Assembly: GCF_000266885.1 (NCBI RefSeq)
Contig: NC_018020.1
Coordinates: forward strand, 1,178,001-1,242,000
Reading direction: 5' to 3'
DNA length: 64,000 bases
DNA from: Turneriella parva DSM 21527
GTDB lineage: Bacteria > Spirochaetota > Leptospiria > Turneriellales > Turneriellaceae
Shown: one piece after another, positions 33,231 to 41,678 of the stretch
How positions within the stretch are numbered: position 1 is the first letter of the stretch
How the letters are laid out: each line of letters begins with the position of its first letter
Notes under the pieces: generated by a model
Database searches by the model: none
What the model saw: only the letters and a program-made list of their open reading frames with translations
Told to the model about the DNA's origin: nothing
Program-made: the position numbers and the translations under genes

Positions 33231-34175
33231 ATGAACCCCGACAACAACTTACGTTTCTCTTTTAGCGGCAAAGGTGGCGAACTTTTCGTTCTGCTCATCA
33301 AGAATCTATTTCTGACTCTTATTACCCTGGGGGTATATAACTTCTGGGGGCGCGTGAACCTGCAGCGCTATTTTTTCGAAAGCACATCGGTGGCCGGCGG
33401 CCGTTTCGGCTGGCATGCGACCGGTAAAGAGCGCTTCATCGCTTTTCTCAAAGCCTCATTGATTTTCGCGGCGATCATCGGCGTCAATACGCTGCTCGTG
33501 CAGATTTCACCTTACCTCGGCATCATCTTGCCGCTCGCCTTCTTGCTGCTGTTGCCCGCAATCATCGTCGCACAGTTTCGCTATCGCCTTTCGCGCACCT
33601 CGTTCAACCAGATTCGCTTTCGCTTCACAGGCAAGGCCGGCAACCTGGCTGCGATTACGCTCAAAGGTGGATTACTAACGATCATCACCTTTGGCATCTA
33701 TGGCGCATGGCTCGCCGCAGACGTGCGCAAATTTCTCTACCGCCACACAACCATCGGCACCTCGTCGCTCGACTACGACGGCACAGGCGGAGCAATCTTC
33801 GGCCTGTACGTCAAAGGCATTCTTTTGACCATCGTCACCTTCGGTATCTACGTGAGCTGGTTCAAAGCCGAAGTTGCCAACTACCACACGAACCACACGA
33901 TCTTTCAGGGCAACCACATGAAAGGTGTTATCGACGGCGCCGAAATTTTTGTCGCCAATTTGCTCGGGCAGATATTCACCTTTCTGACCCTCGGCATCTT
34001 CATACCATGGTGGATCATTCGCTTGCAAAAGGTCATGATTCAGGGCATGCAGCTGACGGCTGAACCTGACTACACGGCGATGCAGGCACAATTCGATTCA
34101 GGCGCCAATGCTCTCGCCGAGGGCATCGCCGACGCTGCGTCTCTGCTCGACAACATAGCGGATTTCTTAACGTGA
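33231..34175 (+). CDS. DUF898 (YjgN-like) membrane protein
   Basis: The ATG at 33231 follows TAGGAGACAT, a strong ribosome-binding site. The product is 314 residues. The family repeat FSFSGKGGELFVLLIKNLFLTL appears near the start and again as FRFTGKAGNLAAITLKGGLLTI and YDGTGGAIFGLYVKGILLTI; each copy is followed by a GVYNFWGR-type or GIYxxW segment. This triple repeat with embedded helices is typical of YjgN. It is joined to the M48 peptidase by a GTGA overlap, a pairing commonly seen for this family. The function is not known. Confidence 0.9.
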   Translation: MNPDNNLRFSFSGKGGELFVLLIKNLFLTLITLGVYNFWGRVNLQRYFFESTSVAGGRFGWHATGKERFIAFLKASLIFAAIIGVNTLLVQISPYLGIILPLAFLLLLPAIIVAQFRYRLSRTSFNQIRFRFTGKAGNLAAITLKGGLLTIITFGIYGAWLAADVRKFLYRHTTIGTSSLDYDGTGGAIFGLYVKGILLTIVTFGIYVSWFKAEVANYHTNHTIFQGNHMKGVIDGAEIFVANLLGQIFTFLTLGIFIPWWIIRLQKVMIQGMQLTAEPDYTAMQAQFDSGANALAEGIADAASLLDNIADFLT

Positions 34176-35365
34176 TACACCAGACCAGCGCCCGCTACCT
34201 CGACGGGTTAGACCCGCGGCCGCGCACCGGGCGCCTGGTCTACGACGAAGCGCACCGCGAACTGCATTTTTATGAAGCGGCCGAAACCGGTGAGCGCTTC
34301 GTCTGCTCTATCGATAAGAACCAATCGATAGACATACGCTCACGCGGGGGCGAACAGATCATCGAGTGGCGGCCCAAGACCAACCACACGAGCGCGATGC
34401 TCATTGTCACCGATCTGGCGTTTACGCGACTGATACGCGACCGCTTTCTCGCGCACAAAAACGTGTTTTGGCGCTATGCGACCTTGGTTTGGTCTGAGTC
34501 ACTCGGCAAGGTCGCTCTCGCACTCGTCGCCGCAGTTTTCGCCACAGGTCTCGCGACCTGGTATTTCATGGAGCACAGCTTCAAACTAATACCCGTTTCG
34601 TGGGACAAAAAAGTCGGCGACCAGGCAGCACCGGGCCTCAAAGAATTCGGCGAGATCTGCGAATCAAAACAGACGATCGCCGACTTCAAACGGGTTCTCC
34701 CTTACCTGACTGAAAAAGACACGCCGCACGAATTTGAAATTCAGATTCTGAAGACTCCGGTTGAAAACGCCTTTGCGCTGCCGGGCGGCAAGATTACCTT
34801 CTTCTCGCAAACCATAAAAAAAGCGCAGACGAATGCAGAGTTGGTTGGCATTCTCGCACACGAGGTCGGCCACGTCGAACGCCGCCACGGCATGCAGCAG
34901 CTCAGCCAGTATATGACCCTAAGGGTTATTCTCGCCTTAGCCTTCGGCATGGCCGATGAGACCACAACGCTCGCGATGGCTGCCGATGCAGGTGCGATTC
35001 TCTTTTTGCTGAAGAACTCGCGCGACCACGAGCGTGACGCCGATGCGTACGCCGCCGAAAAGCTGGCAGCCGCCGGCATTTCGAGCAAGGGCATTCGCGG
35101 CTTCTTTGAGCGCATCAACAAAGAACACAAGGCACAGATGTCGAAGGTGCCCGACTTTATTCTGACCCACCCTCAAGACCAGGATAGAATTCAGTTCTTT
35201 GAACGCTACGAAAAGAAACACGCGGCAAAATTCAGAAAGGCAAACGCCAACCTGCCCGAATCGATTAAGGTTTGGCTGAGAAGTAAGCCCCAGCTTTCAG
35301 CCGCGTGCATACCACCCGAGAAAGAGACCGCAAAAGACGTCGACGACGAAGATCGCGACGAATAA
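34172..35365 (+). CDS. M48-family membrane metallopeptidase
   Basis: The protein has 397 residues and a GTG start that overlaps the DUF898 stop. Residues 1-110 form a cytoplasmic region, a transmembrane helix lies at about 110-130, and the peptidase domain follows in the periplasm. The zinc motif HEVGH is near 231-235, with the third ligand in the HERDADAYA segment near 289. Relatives include BepA- and LoiP-type outer-membrane quality-control proteases. The last 40 residues are charged and end in an Asp/Glu run. A large palindrome starts 6 bases after the stop. Confidence 0.9.
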   Translation: MIHQTSARYLDGLDPRPRTGRLVYDEAHRELHFYEAAETGERFVCSIDKNQSIDIRSRGGEQIIEWRPKTNHTSAMLIVTDLAFTRLIRDRFLAHKNVFWRYATLVWSESLGKVALALVAAVFATGLATWYFMEHSFKLIPVSWDKKVGDQAAPGLKEFGEICESKQTIADFKRVLPYLTEKDTPHEFEIQILKTPVENAFALPGGKITFFSQTIKKAQTNAELVGILAHEVGHVERRHGMQQLSQYMTLRVILALAFGMADETTTLAMAADAGAILFLLKNSRDHERDADAYAAEKLAAAGISSKGIRGFFERINKEHKAQMSKVPDFILTHPQDQDRIQFFERYEKKHAAKFRKANANLPESIKVWLRSKPQLSAACIPPEKETAKDVDDEDRDE

Positions 35366-35370
35366 AAAAT

Positions 35371-35523
35371 CCCCCGGGGAGTGTCAAAAAAGTCGCTGTC
35401 CAGGCGAAAACGCTGCATTTGCCTGCGGCAAATACACGCGAATCGGCCTATTCAGGCGGGTTTCCGCCAGAACGCCGCGCCTGCGCAGCGCGGTTCGCAA
35501 CTTTTTTGACACTCCCCAGGGGG
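35371..35523. repeat. Branched 153-bp palindrome (element C)
   Basis: The outer arms 35371-35393 and 35500-35523 pair over 22 positions with one bulge and include GGGGAGTGTCAAAAAAGT. Inside are short perfect hairpins: ATTTGCC-TGC-GGCAAAT, GGCGG-GTTT-CCGCC and CCGCGC-CTGCGCA-GCGCGG. It occupies half of the 312-base gap between the M48 and hydrolase genes; the rest of the gap holds nothing I recognise. Confidence 0.75.
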
Positions 35524-35677
35524 AAATGTTTCAGTGAGACAACATGAAGGTGCCGGAGCACCGTTCTGCCTTCTACTCAGCAAACACCGTGCCACACCTG
35601 CTTGATCCGCGCTTTGCGCGAACGCCAGCGCATACTTTGCACTCGACGCTTTGTTTTCAGATGAAGATGCGCGTGGT

Positions 35678-36595
35678 ATGCAGACCGAAACCGAAGATTT
35701 ATCCACGCGCCTGACCAAGCAGCTCGTCGGTGCGGCGACGAGGTTTGCGTTCAATGAAAGCCTGCCCGCGCCGCTCTTGCGCAAGGTAATCGACCAGATC
35801 GGAATCATTTCGCCCCCTGCGCCGGGCTGCGACCTGGCCATGGGCAGCATCGACGGCATCGATTACGATTTCTGGACGCCGAAAAATGCAACACCGGGCA
35901 GAATTCTTCTTTATAGCCATGGTGGTGGCTATGTGATGTTTTCGCACAAGAGCCACCGCAGTCTCGCGTCGAGACTTGCGGTTGAATTTTCGGCGCAGGC
36001 AATCGTCTATAATTACCGGCTCGCACCGGAGCATCCGTTTCCGGCGGCGATCGACGACGCACTCACCGTTTATGAGCACGTGCTGAAGCTGGGCTACGAC
36101 CCAAAGAACATTATTCTCGCCGGTGATTCAGCCGGCGGAGGTATCACGTTCGCGCTGATGCTGGCCGCGCGCGACAAGGGTCTGCCACTTCCAGGGCTCG
36201 CGATTGGCCTTTCGCCCTGGGTTGATATGACGCTCTCGGGTGTCAGTATGCGCGATAACCCGCCGACCGATGTGATGCTACAACCCGAAGACATTCGGGG
36301 CTTTATTGCTAAGTACCTCGCCGGTGGTGACCCAAAGCATGCCTATGCTTCACCTCTTTTCGGCGACCTGCGGGGATTACCCCCCGTCATGTTACAGGCA
36401 GCCGGTGACGAAGTCTTGCGTGACGATTCTGTGATGCTGGCAGCCGCGCTGCGTGCAGCGGGTGTGGCAGTTGAGCTCGATGTCTGGCCGGGCCTCTTTC
36501 ACGTATTCGAGTTTGCCTGGCGCTTTCTGCCGCAGAGCAATGAAGCAATCGTCAAGATGGGAGATTTTGTGCGCCGCCACTTTTCAAGGTCTTAG
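35678..36595 (+). CDS. Alpha/beta hydrolase fold-3 (HSL-like) esterase
   Basis: The ATG at 35678 gives 305 residues. A TTG nine codons upstream is the only other in-frame start seen. Hormone-sensitive-lipase features are the oxyanion motif HGGGY near 82, the nucleophile elbow GDSAGG near 151, the DEVLRDD segment with the catalytic aspartate near 248, and HVFEF with the histidine near 278. Such enzymes cleave short or medium-chain esters. No signal peptide is seen. The stop codon is inside a perfect hairpin. Confidence 0.9.
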   Translation: MQTETEDLSTRLTKQLVGAATRFAFNESLPAPLLRKVIDQIGIISPPAPGCDLAMGSIDGIDYDFWTPKNATPGRILLYSHGGGYVMFSHKSHRSLASRLAVEFSAQAIVYNYRLAPEHPFPAAIDDALTVYEHVLKLGYDPKNIILAGDSAGGGITFALMLAARDKGLPLPGLAIGLSPWVDMTLSGVSMRDNPPTDVMLQPEDIRGFIAKYLAGGDPKHAYASPLFGDLRGLPPVMLQAAGDEVLRDDSVMLAAALRAAGVAVELDVWPGLFHVFEFAWRFLPQSNEAIVKMGDFVRRHFSRS

Positions 36596-36622
36596 TCGCC
36601 TGCTAGCGCAGGCGACTAAGAC
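36589..36622. terminator. Perfect 15-bp hairpin over the hydrolase stop codon
   Basis: Arms 36589-36603 and 36608-36622 are exact complements around TAGC. The TAG stop (36593-36595) lies inside the left arm. There is no T-run, so its effect on termination is uncertain. Confidence 0.6.
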
Positions 36623-36641
36623 ATCATACCCTGTCTGAATT

Positions 36642-37781
36642 TTGCTTGTGCCGTTACTGGTTGTTTGGGTTGCGTGTCCGGTGCAGGAACATTCGGCACT
36701 CACACAGCCCGATACATTTATCGAGCATTATGAGCGCAAGATTCATAGCCAGAAGCAGCTGATTGAGCTTTCTAAGGCACTCAACTCAAACCTCGACCTG
36801 CGTTCGCTGATCGATTCGATTCTGAATATCAGCATCGCCCAAAGCCGCTGCCTGCAGGCCGGCATTTACCTCGTACCCGAGATCGATCACCATGGGCTGG
36901 TGCTCGATGAAAACTTTGTCGGCTTTGAAGTCGCCGACCCATCGGCGTTTGCCATACCCTACAAGAGTGACATCGTCAAACTGCTGTCTGAATACCCGAC
37001 GCTGCTCACGCTCTCTGAGATCAAGAATATCGCCGCCGCCACAGAGCATTCGAGCCTTGCGCAGGTGAGCTACACGGCCGCCATTACGCAGTTTTCAAAG
37101 CTGAACGCCGAGCTGCTGCTGGTGCCTCTGAAAGCAAAAGGCCGAATCAACGGTATTCTCGTCATGGGTCCAAAGTCTGACGGCGAAACCTACCTTGCTG
37201 AAGAAAAAGCTTTCTTGTCTGATTTAGCGTCGCTGGCGGCGATTGCGGTCGAAAATGCGCGACTCTACGAACTGGCAACGGTCGACATGATGACGAAGCT
37301 CAAGATTCACCATTTTTTTCAAACTCGCCTGCGCGAAGAAATTGAAAACTCGCGCGATACCGGTGAGCCGGTGTGCCTGCTGCTGACCGACATCGACCAT
37401 TTCAAGAAGTTCAACGACACGTATGGCCACCAGATCGGCGACCTGGTTTTGAAGGAGGTCGCGAAAGTTCTCATTAACACCGCCAAAGGCAAAGATGTCG
37501 CGGCGCGCTACGGCGGCGAAGAGTTTGCACTGATTGCTCCGGCAAGAAACATAGAATCTGCGCGTGCCATTGCAGAAAAATACCGCGAGAAGATTGAGAA
37601 GCTGTCGGTGAAAAACCCTTCGAACAAAGGTGAAAAGACCCTCAAAGTGACAGTGTCAGTCGGTGTGGCGATGTTCAACCCCGAAACCGACAGCGAAAAC
37701 AAGCATCTGATCGAGCGTGCAGACCAGGCGCTCTACGCAGCGAAGCATGGCGGTCGAAACCGGGTAGAAGTGAAAGCCTAG
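36642..37781 (+). CDS. Diguanylate cyclase with GAF sensor domain
   Basis: Up to 379 residues. A helix (EHYERKIHSQKQLIELSKALNS) leads into a GAF domain (about 45-205). The GGDEF domain follows with TDIDHFKKFNDTYGHQIGD and the active-site RYGGEEFAL near 291-299. The product-binding RxxD I-site is replaced by KGKD. It should make c-di-GMP. The start is uncertain: the track start is a TTG at 36642, a GTG two codons later and another at codon 15 are also possible, and none has a clear ribosome-binding site. The second diguanylate cyclase gene follows 59 bases later. Confidence 0.85.
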   Translation: MLVPLLVVWVACPVQEHSALTQPDTFIEHYERKIHSQKQLIELSKALNSNLDLRSLIDSILNISIAQSRCLQAGIYLVPEIDHHGLVLDENFVGFEVADPSAFAIPYKSDIVKLLSEYPTLLTLSEIKNIAAATEHSSLAQVSYTAAITQFSKLNAELLLVPLKAKGRINGILVMGPKSDGETYLAEEKAFLSDLASLAAIAVENARLYELATVDMMTKLKIHHFFQTRLREEIENSRDTGEPVCLLLTDIDHFKKFNDTYGHQIGDLVLKEVAKVLINTAKGKDVAARYGGEEFALIAPARNIESARAIAEKYREKIEKLSVKNPSNKGEKTLKVTVSVGVAMFNPETDSENKHLIERADQALYAAKHGGRNRVEVKA

Positions 37782-37840
37782 CTCGCTTACATAAATATCA
37801 AGATAAATCAATCTGTTCGCAGAGTTCGATTGACTGCCGC

Positions 37841-38662
37841 ATGAGAGCGAAGAGAACCACAGATGTTCTGCTGGCCCTGGCACTCTGGGTCGCCATCAGC
37901 GCGATCGATAATCAGGTAACGTATGAAATTGGCCTTTCGATTTTTTATTTGATTCCCATTTCGTTTGCCGTTTATCGCCTCGGGTTCGCGGCCGGCTTAA
38001 CTGTATCTGTTTTGAGCAGTCTTTCATGGTACTTCAATGATCTGGGTACCGGGCACACCTATTCAAACCCGCTGATGCCGCTTTGGAACGCCTTGATGCG
38101 TTACGGTTATTTCGTTCTGCATTCATACTTTTTATCGCGCTACAGTCTGCTTCTTAAAAAATCGCAGCAGCAGGCTTATACCGATAGTCTCACGAATGCA
38201 AGAAATTCGCGTTATCTGATCGAACAGATACGCCGCGACCACGACCATGCGGCTGCCCAAAATAAACCGCTGACACTCGCGTATATCGATCTCGATAATT
38301 TCAAGGCTGTGAACGACACGAAAGGCCATGCCGAAGGTGACCTGGTTCTGCAGACTCTCGCGAATTGTACCATGGCGCTTATGGGCGAGAAAGATACTTT
38401 CGGCCGCATGGGCGGCGACGAATTTGTGCTCATTTTGCCCGGCTACACTTTTGATGAGGCGAATACTCTGCTGACCAGATTAAGATCTGCAGTTCACGCA
38501 GAATTCGCAGCACACAACTGGCCGGTTTCACTCAGCGTAGGAGCAATTACATATACAGAACTCGGCCGCCTCGCCGATCGGCTGCTGCAAGATGTGGATA
38601 GCCTCATGTACGCGGTCAAAAAATCGGGCAAAGACGCTCTGCGCCACGAACCAAGACCTTAA
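37841..38662 (+). CDS. Membrane-bound diguanylate cyclase
   Basis: The protein has 273 residues. Three to four transmembrane segments fill residues 8-100 with short loops, so little is exposed outside. The GGDEF domain has TDSLTNARNSRYL, YIDLDNFKAVNDTKGHAEGD and the active-site RMGGDEFVLI near 187-196. An RxxD inhibitory site is absent (GEKD). It makes c-di-GMP, which the PilZ protein at 50101 could read. A 59-bp tandem repeat array starts soon after its stop. Confidence 0.88.
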   Translation: MRAKRTTDVLLALALWVAISAIDNQVTYEIGLSIFYLIPISFAVYRLGFAAGLTVSVLSSLSWYFNDLGTGHTYSNPLMPLWNALMRYGYFVLHSYFLSRYSLLLKKSQQQAYTDSLTNARNSRYLIEQIRRDHDHAAAQNKPLTLAYIDLDNFKAVNDTKGHAEGDLVLQTLANCTMALMGEKDTFGRMGGDEFVLILPGYTFDEANTLLTRLRSAVHAEFAAHNWPVSLSVGAITYTELGRLADRLLQDVDSLMYAVKKSGKDALRHEPRP

Positions 38663-38670
38663 GGCGCTTT

Positions 38671-38975
38671 CCATGCCTTATGTCCGCGACCTAGATGCCA
38701 TCCGTGGCAGTCGCGGACTTACAGGCATCCATGCCTTTTAGTCCACGACCTAGATGCCATCCGTGGCAGTCGCGGACTTACAGGCATCCATGCCTTTTAG
38801 TCCACGACCAAGATGCCATCCGTGGCAGTCGCGGACTTACAGGCATCCATGCCTTTTAGTCCACGACAAAGAAGCCATCCGTGGCAGTCGCGGACTTACA
38901 GGCATCCATGCCTTTTAGTCCACGACAAAGAAGCCATCCGTGGCAGTCGCGGACTCGGAGGCATCCATGCCTTTG
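38671..38975. repeat. Tandem array of about five 59-bp units
   Basis: Units start at 38682, 38741, 38800, 38859 and 38918, each 59 bases, and differ at only a few positions. Each contains a nested hairpin (GTCCNCGAC ... TGCCA-TCCG-TGGCA ... GTCGCGGAC) and a second palindrome AGGCAT-CC-ATGCCT. Because 59 is not a multiple of three and stops occur in several frames, it is not a coding repeat. It fills the gap of 348 bases between the diguanylate cyclase and the dehydratase gene and leaves nothing else there. Confidence 0.9.
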
Positions 38976-39010
38976 ACTTGACGCCCGATTTTCAATTGCG
39001 ACTTGAGCGT

Positions 39011-39463
39011 ATGGCTGAACTCAGCAAAGACATCGTTGGCCGCAAGATGGAGCCCTTCACATTTACCGTTGAACGCGGTAAGGTGAAAGAGTTTCTGCAG
39101 GCGATCGGCGAAACCAACGCAATTTATCACGACGTGAACGCGGCGAAAGCTGCTGGTTACACTGACACTCCGGTGCCACTCACCTTTCAGACGGCCTTCA
39201 CCTTTTGGGGCTATGGCGACAAATTCTGGAGCGATCTTGACTCGTTCGGCATCGACACAAAGCGCCTTCTGCACATGAAAGAAGAGTACACCTACCTTGA
39301 GCCTATTTATCCGGGTACAACGGTCAGCTGCCAGGTTGAAGTGATCGACGTGAAGGTCGGTAAAATGAACATGGTGACCTTCAAGAACACGTACAGCGAC
39401 GGCAAAGGCAAAGTTTTCATCGAAGCCGAGATGGCGATTGTGATCCGCCCGGAGGGTATGTAA
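39011..39463 (+). CDS. HadA-like dehydratase subunit (FAS1-like, MaoC-type N-terminal domain)
   Basis: From the ATG at 39011 the product is 150 residues; the open frame upstream runs through the tandem repeat and is not coding. The segment PFTFTVERGKVKEFLQAIGETN followed by PVPLTFQTAFTF is typical of the non-catalytic partner of two-part (R)-specific 3-hydroxyacyl dehydratases such as mycobacterial HadA. The catalytic subunit follows one base later. The pair probably dehydrates 3-hydroxyacyl chains in fatty-acid synthesis or breakdown. Confidence 0.85.
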   Translation: MAELSKDIVGRKMEPFTFTVERGKVKEFLQAIGETNAIYHDVNAAKAAGYTDTPVPLTFQTAFTFWGYGDKFWSDLDSFGIDTKRLLHMKEEYTYLEPIYPGTTVSCQVEVIDVKVGKMNMVTFKNTYSDGKGKVFIEAEMAIVIRPEGM

Positions 39464-39464
39464 T

Positions 39465-39884
39465 ATGACTAAAATCCAATTCTCAGCCTGGACCGAAGGT
39501 CAGGATATTCCCGAGCTGCGCGTCGGCCCCATCAAACAGATGGATCTCGTGCGTTACGCTGGCGCATCGGGTGACTTTAACCCCATTCACAACGACGTTG
39601 AGTTTGCCAAATCGGCAGGCCTGCCGGGTACAATTGCGCACGGTATGTATATTATGGCGCTCATGGGCCGGCAGGTGACCAACTGGGCACCCCCTACACA
39701 GGTGAAGTTTTTTGGCGTCAAATTCAAGGGCATGAGCCTGCCCGGTGAAACAATGGTATTCACCGGCAAAATCAAGAAGAAGAAAGAAGAAAACGGTGAA
39801 AAGCTGCTGATGGTGTCGCTTTCAGCTGCCAATGATAAAGGCGAAGTAAAAGTCAGCGGTGATTTGACCGTAAAAGCAGAATAA
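39465..39884 (+). CDS. HadB-like MaoC dehydratase subunit
   Basis: The protein has 139 residues. The hydratase-2 signature is complete: YAGASGDFNPIHND with the catalytic aspartate and histidine near 35-45, followed by SAGLPGTIAHGMY. It begins one base after the stop of the HadA-like gene. With it, it should form the heterodimeric 3-hydroxyacyl dehydratase. The STAS gene follows after 17 bases and may belong to the same transcript. Confidence 0.9.
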   Translation: MTKIQFSAWTEGQDIPELRVGPIKQMDLVRYAGASGDFNPIHNDVEFAKSAGLPGTIAHGMYIMALMGRQVTNWAPPTQVKFFGVKFKGMSLPGETMVFTGKIKKKKEENGEKLLMVSLSAANDKGEVKVSGDLTVKAE

Positions 39885-39901
39885 GGTACGTCTAAACAAC
39901 C

Positions 39902-40228
39902 ATGGATATAGCATTTGCAGATGTAGGCAGCCACAAAGTGGTTCGGGTGATGGGCGACGTTGACCTCTACAATGTCGGAGACCTTAAGCGTGCAGTCTTT
40001 GAACTGATTGACGAAGGTGAAGTCGAGTCGCTCATCATCGACATGGCAAGCGTCAACTACATCGACTCGTCTGGAGTCGGCGCCCTAGTTGCCGCACAAA
40101 AGAAAATGAAAACTCAGGGCGGCAAATTCGGTTTGCTCGCCCTCACCGAAGACGTTCTGAATATTCTTAAGCTCGCAACTCTCGACCAGTTCTTTAAGAT
40201 CTACGAATCTGAAGCGGCGCTTCCGTAA
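39902..40228 (+). CDS. STAS-domain anti-sigma factor antagonist
   Basis: The protein has 108 residues made of a single STAS domain. The phosphorylation-site region reads NYIDSSGVGALVAAQ, with the conserved serine near 57-58. Such proteins switch an RsbW-like kinase between partners. A GHKL-type ATPase that could act as the kinase is encoded at 8086-8820. No sigma-factor gene is in the window. A hairpin with a short T-run follows. Confidence 0.88.
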   Translation: MDIAFADVGSHKVVRVMGDVDLYNVGDLKRAVFELIDEGEVESLIIDMASVNYIDSSGVGALVAAQKKMKTQGGKFGLLALTEDVLNILKLATLDQFFKIYESEAALP

Positions 40229-40234
40229 CCAATA

Positions 40235-40262
40235 CCCTCTGTGCATTCGCACAGGGGCTCTT
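40235..40262 (+). terminator. Probable intrinsic terminator after the STAS gene
   Basis: A stem of nine pairs (CCTCTGTGC with GCACAGGGG, one G-T pair) around ATTC is followed by CTCTTT. It separates the STAS gene from the ddl operon. Confidence 0.6.
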
Positions 40263-40290
40263 TAAGAGATTATACACTTTGGGTGATTTC

Positions 40291-41361
40291 ATGAAAACTG
40301 TTGCCTTAATCTATGGCGGTGAATCGGGCGAACACGATGTGTCGTGCGTCTCAGCCGCATACCTCGAAGAGACGATCACGGCAGCGGGCTACACCACGAT
40401 ACCCATCTACATTTCGCGCAAAGGCGAATGGCATCGCCAGCCGCGCGTTGCCAAAATTGCGTCGGATAACCGGCACAACCCCAGCTCGCTCTTGCAGAAA
40501 GACGGCCGGGTTGTTCTGCGATCGGCTGAAGAAGAAGTCGGCATCGACTTTGCTTTCCCGATAGTGCATGGCACGGCGGGCGAAGACGGCGCACTGCAGG
40601 GCTTCTTCGAAGTTCTCGGCCTACCCTATGCAGGCTCGGGTGTCGCGACATCTGCGGTCTGTATGGATAAAGCGCTGATGCGTGCGCTCTTTGCAGTCAA
40701 CAAGATTCCGCAGGTCGAATATTTCGTGATCGCAGACGCCGAGTCTGCCGAAAGCGAAAAGATTCATGCGAGAATTGAATCCTCAATTGGTTACCCGGTA
40801 TTCATCAAGCCGTGCAACATGGGCAGCTCGGTCGGTGTTCACAAAGTCTCTGGCCGAGAAGCACTCGCCAAAGCGATTGCGGATGCAGCGCGTTTTGACG
40901 ACCATTTGCTGTGCGAACAGGGTTTACCTGTGCGCGAGCTTGAAATTGCGATTGCGGGCAATTTTCCCGACTACCTGATCTCGGGGGTAGGCGAGATCAA
41001 GGTAAATCATGAATTCTATTCATACGAGGCGAAATATATTGACCCGAATGGCGCAGACCTTTTTCTCGAAGCGCCGATAGAACCTGCGCTGCGCGAAGAA
41101 ATTCAGCGATTGGCAAAGGGTGCGTACGCAGCGGTGCGTGGTGACGGTTTTGCGCGCATCGATTTCTTTCTGCACAAAGAGACCGGCAAACTCTTTCTCA
41201 ATGAGATCAACACGCTGCCCGGCTTTACCCCGATCAGTATGTTTCCGCAACTTTTTAAAGCGGCGGGTGTTGACGGCCCGGCAATCACACGCAAGATAAT
41301 CGAATGGGGTAAAGCCCGCTGCGATCGGCTGAAACGCCTGCGTGCAGCCAGCCGTGCCTGA
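40291..41361 (+). CDS. ddl: D-alanine--D-alanine ligase
   Basis: The product is 356 residues from the ATG at 40291; a TTG four codons upstream is less likely. Family features are YGGESGEHDVSCVSA at the N-terminus, PIVHGTAGEDGALQGFFE, the ATP-grasp segment PVFIKPCNMGSSVGV near 170-185 and the C-terminal FLNEINTLPGFTP. It makes the D-Ala-D-Ala dipeptide for peptidoglycan in the cytoplasm. It opens a tightly packed run of six genes ending with the dihydrouridine synthase gene. Confidence 0.96.
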   Translation: MKTVALIYGGESGEHDVSCVSAAYLEETITAAGYTTIPIYISRKGEWHRQPRVAKIASDNRHNPSSLLQKDGRVVLRSAEEEVGIDFAFPIVHGTAGEDGALQGFFEVLGLPYAGSGVATSAVCMDKALMRALFAVNKIPQVEYFVIADAESAESEKIHARIESSIGYPVFIKPCNMGSSVGVHKVSGREALAKAIADAARFDDHLLCEQGLPVRELEIAIAGNFPDYLISGVGEIKVNHEFYSYEAKYIDPNGADLFLEAPIEPALREEIQRLAKGAYAAVRGDGFARIDFFLHKETGKLFLNEINTLPGFTPISMFPQLFKAAGVDGPAITRKIIEWGKARCDRLKRLRAASRA

Positions 41362-41678
41362 TGCGCCGGTTTACTCTCTCTTATCATTACTTTGCCCAGC
41401 GCGACCTGCGCAACCACCTCGAACTATTTCTCGATGTCGCCGATACAGCACCGCTCGAAACATGGCGATACTTTCGCGACAAAGAGGCGCGCCGAACCGA
41501 CGGGCGCAGAAGATTCGTGTCAGCCCCAGAGCACCGCCGTGTTTATCTCGACTTCGCGGGCAAGGTGTCAGAAGACAGAGGCAAACTCAGAATAGTAAGA
41601 AGGGGCTTTTTTGTTGACCGAAGGACAGGACGTCCGTGGTCATCGGAGCGCATGGATGCTATCTTGGTAACTTTATGA
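41361..41678 (+). CDS. Small protein resembling LigD 3'-phosphoesterase-like (DNA polymerase ligase N) domain
   Basis: The protein has 105 residues. The segments YHYFAQRDLRNHLELFLDV, ETWRYF and EHRRVYLDFAGKVSEDRGKL follow the order seen in stand-alone relatives of the LigD phosphoesterase domain, which have a histidine-rich start, a TWR motif and a YLDYEGxVSxxRG motif. It is shorter than LigD domains, and several metal-ligand histidines seem to be missing, so activity is uncertain. Its ATG shares one base with the ddl stop (TGATG), and its own stop overlaps the next start. Confidence 0.4.
   Translation: MRRFTLSYHYFAQRDLRNHLELFLDVADTAPLETWRYFRDKEARRTDGRRRFVSAPEHRRVYLDFAGKVSEDRGKLRIVRRGFFVDRRTGRPWSSERMDAILVTL

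Noticed and set aside
38671-38975. CRISPR-like repeat array
   Set aside because: The 59-bp units are directly adjacent and nearly identical throughout; there are no unique spacers and no cas genes.
38813-39010. 66-residue N-terminal extension of the HadA-like subunit
   Set aside because: The extension is translated tandem repeat DNA; family members start at the internal ATG.
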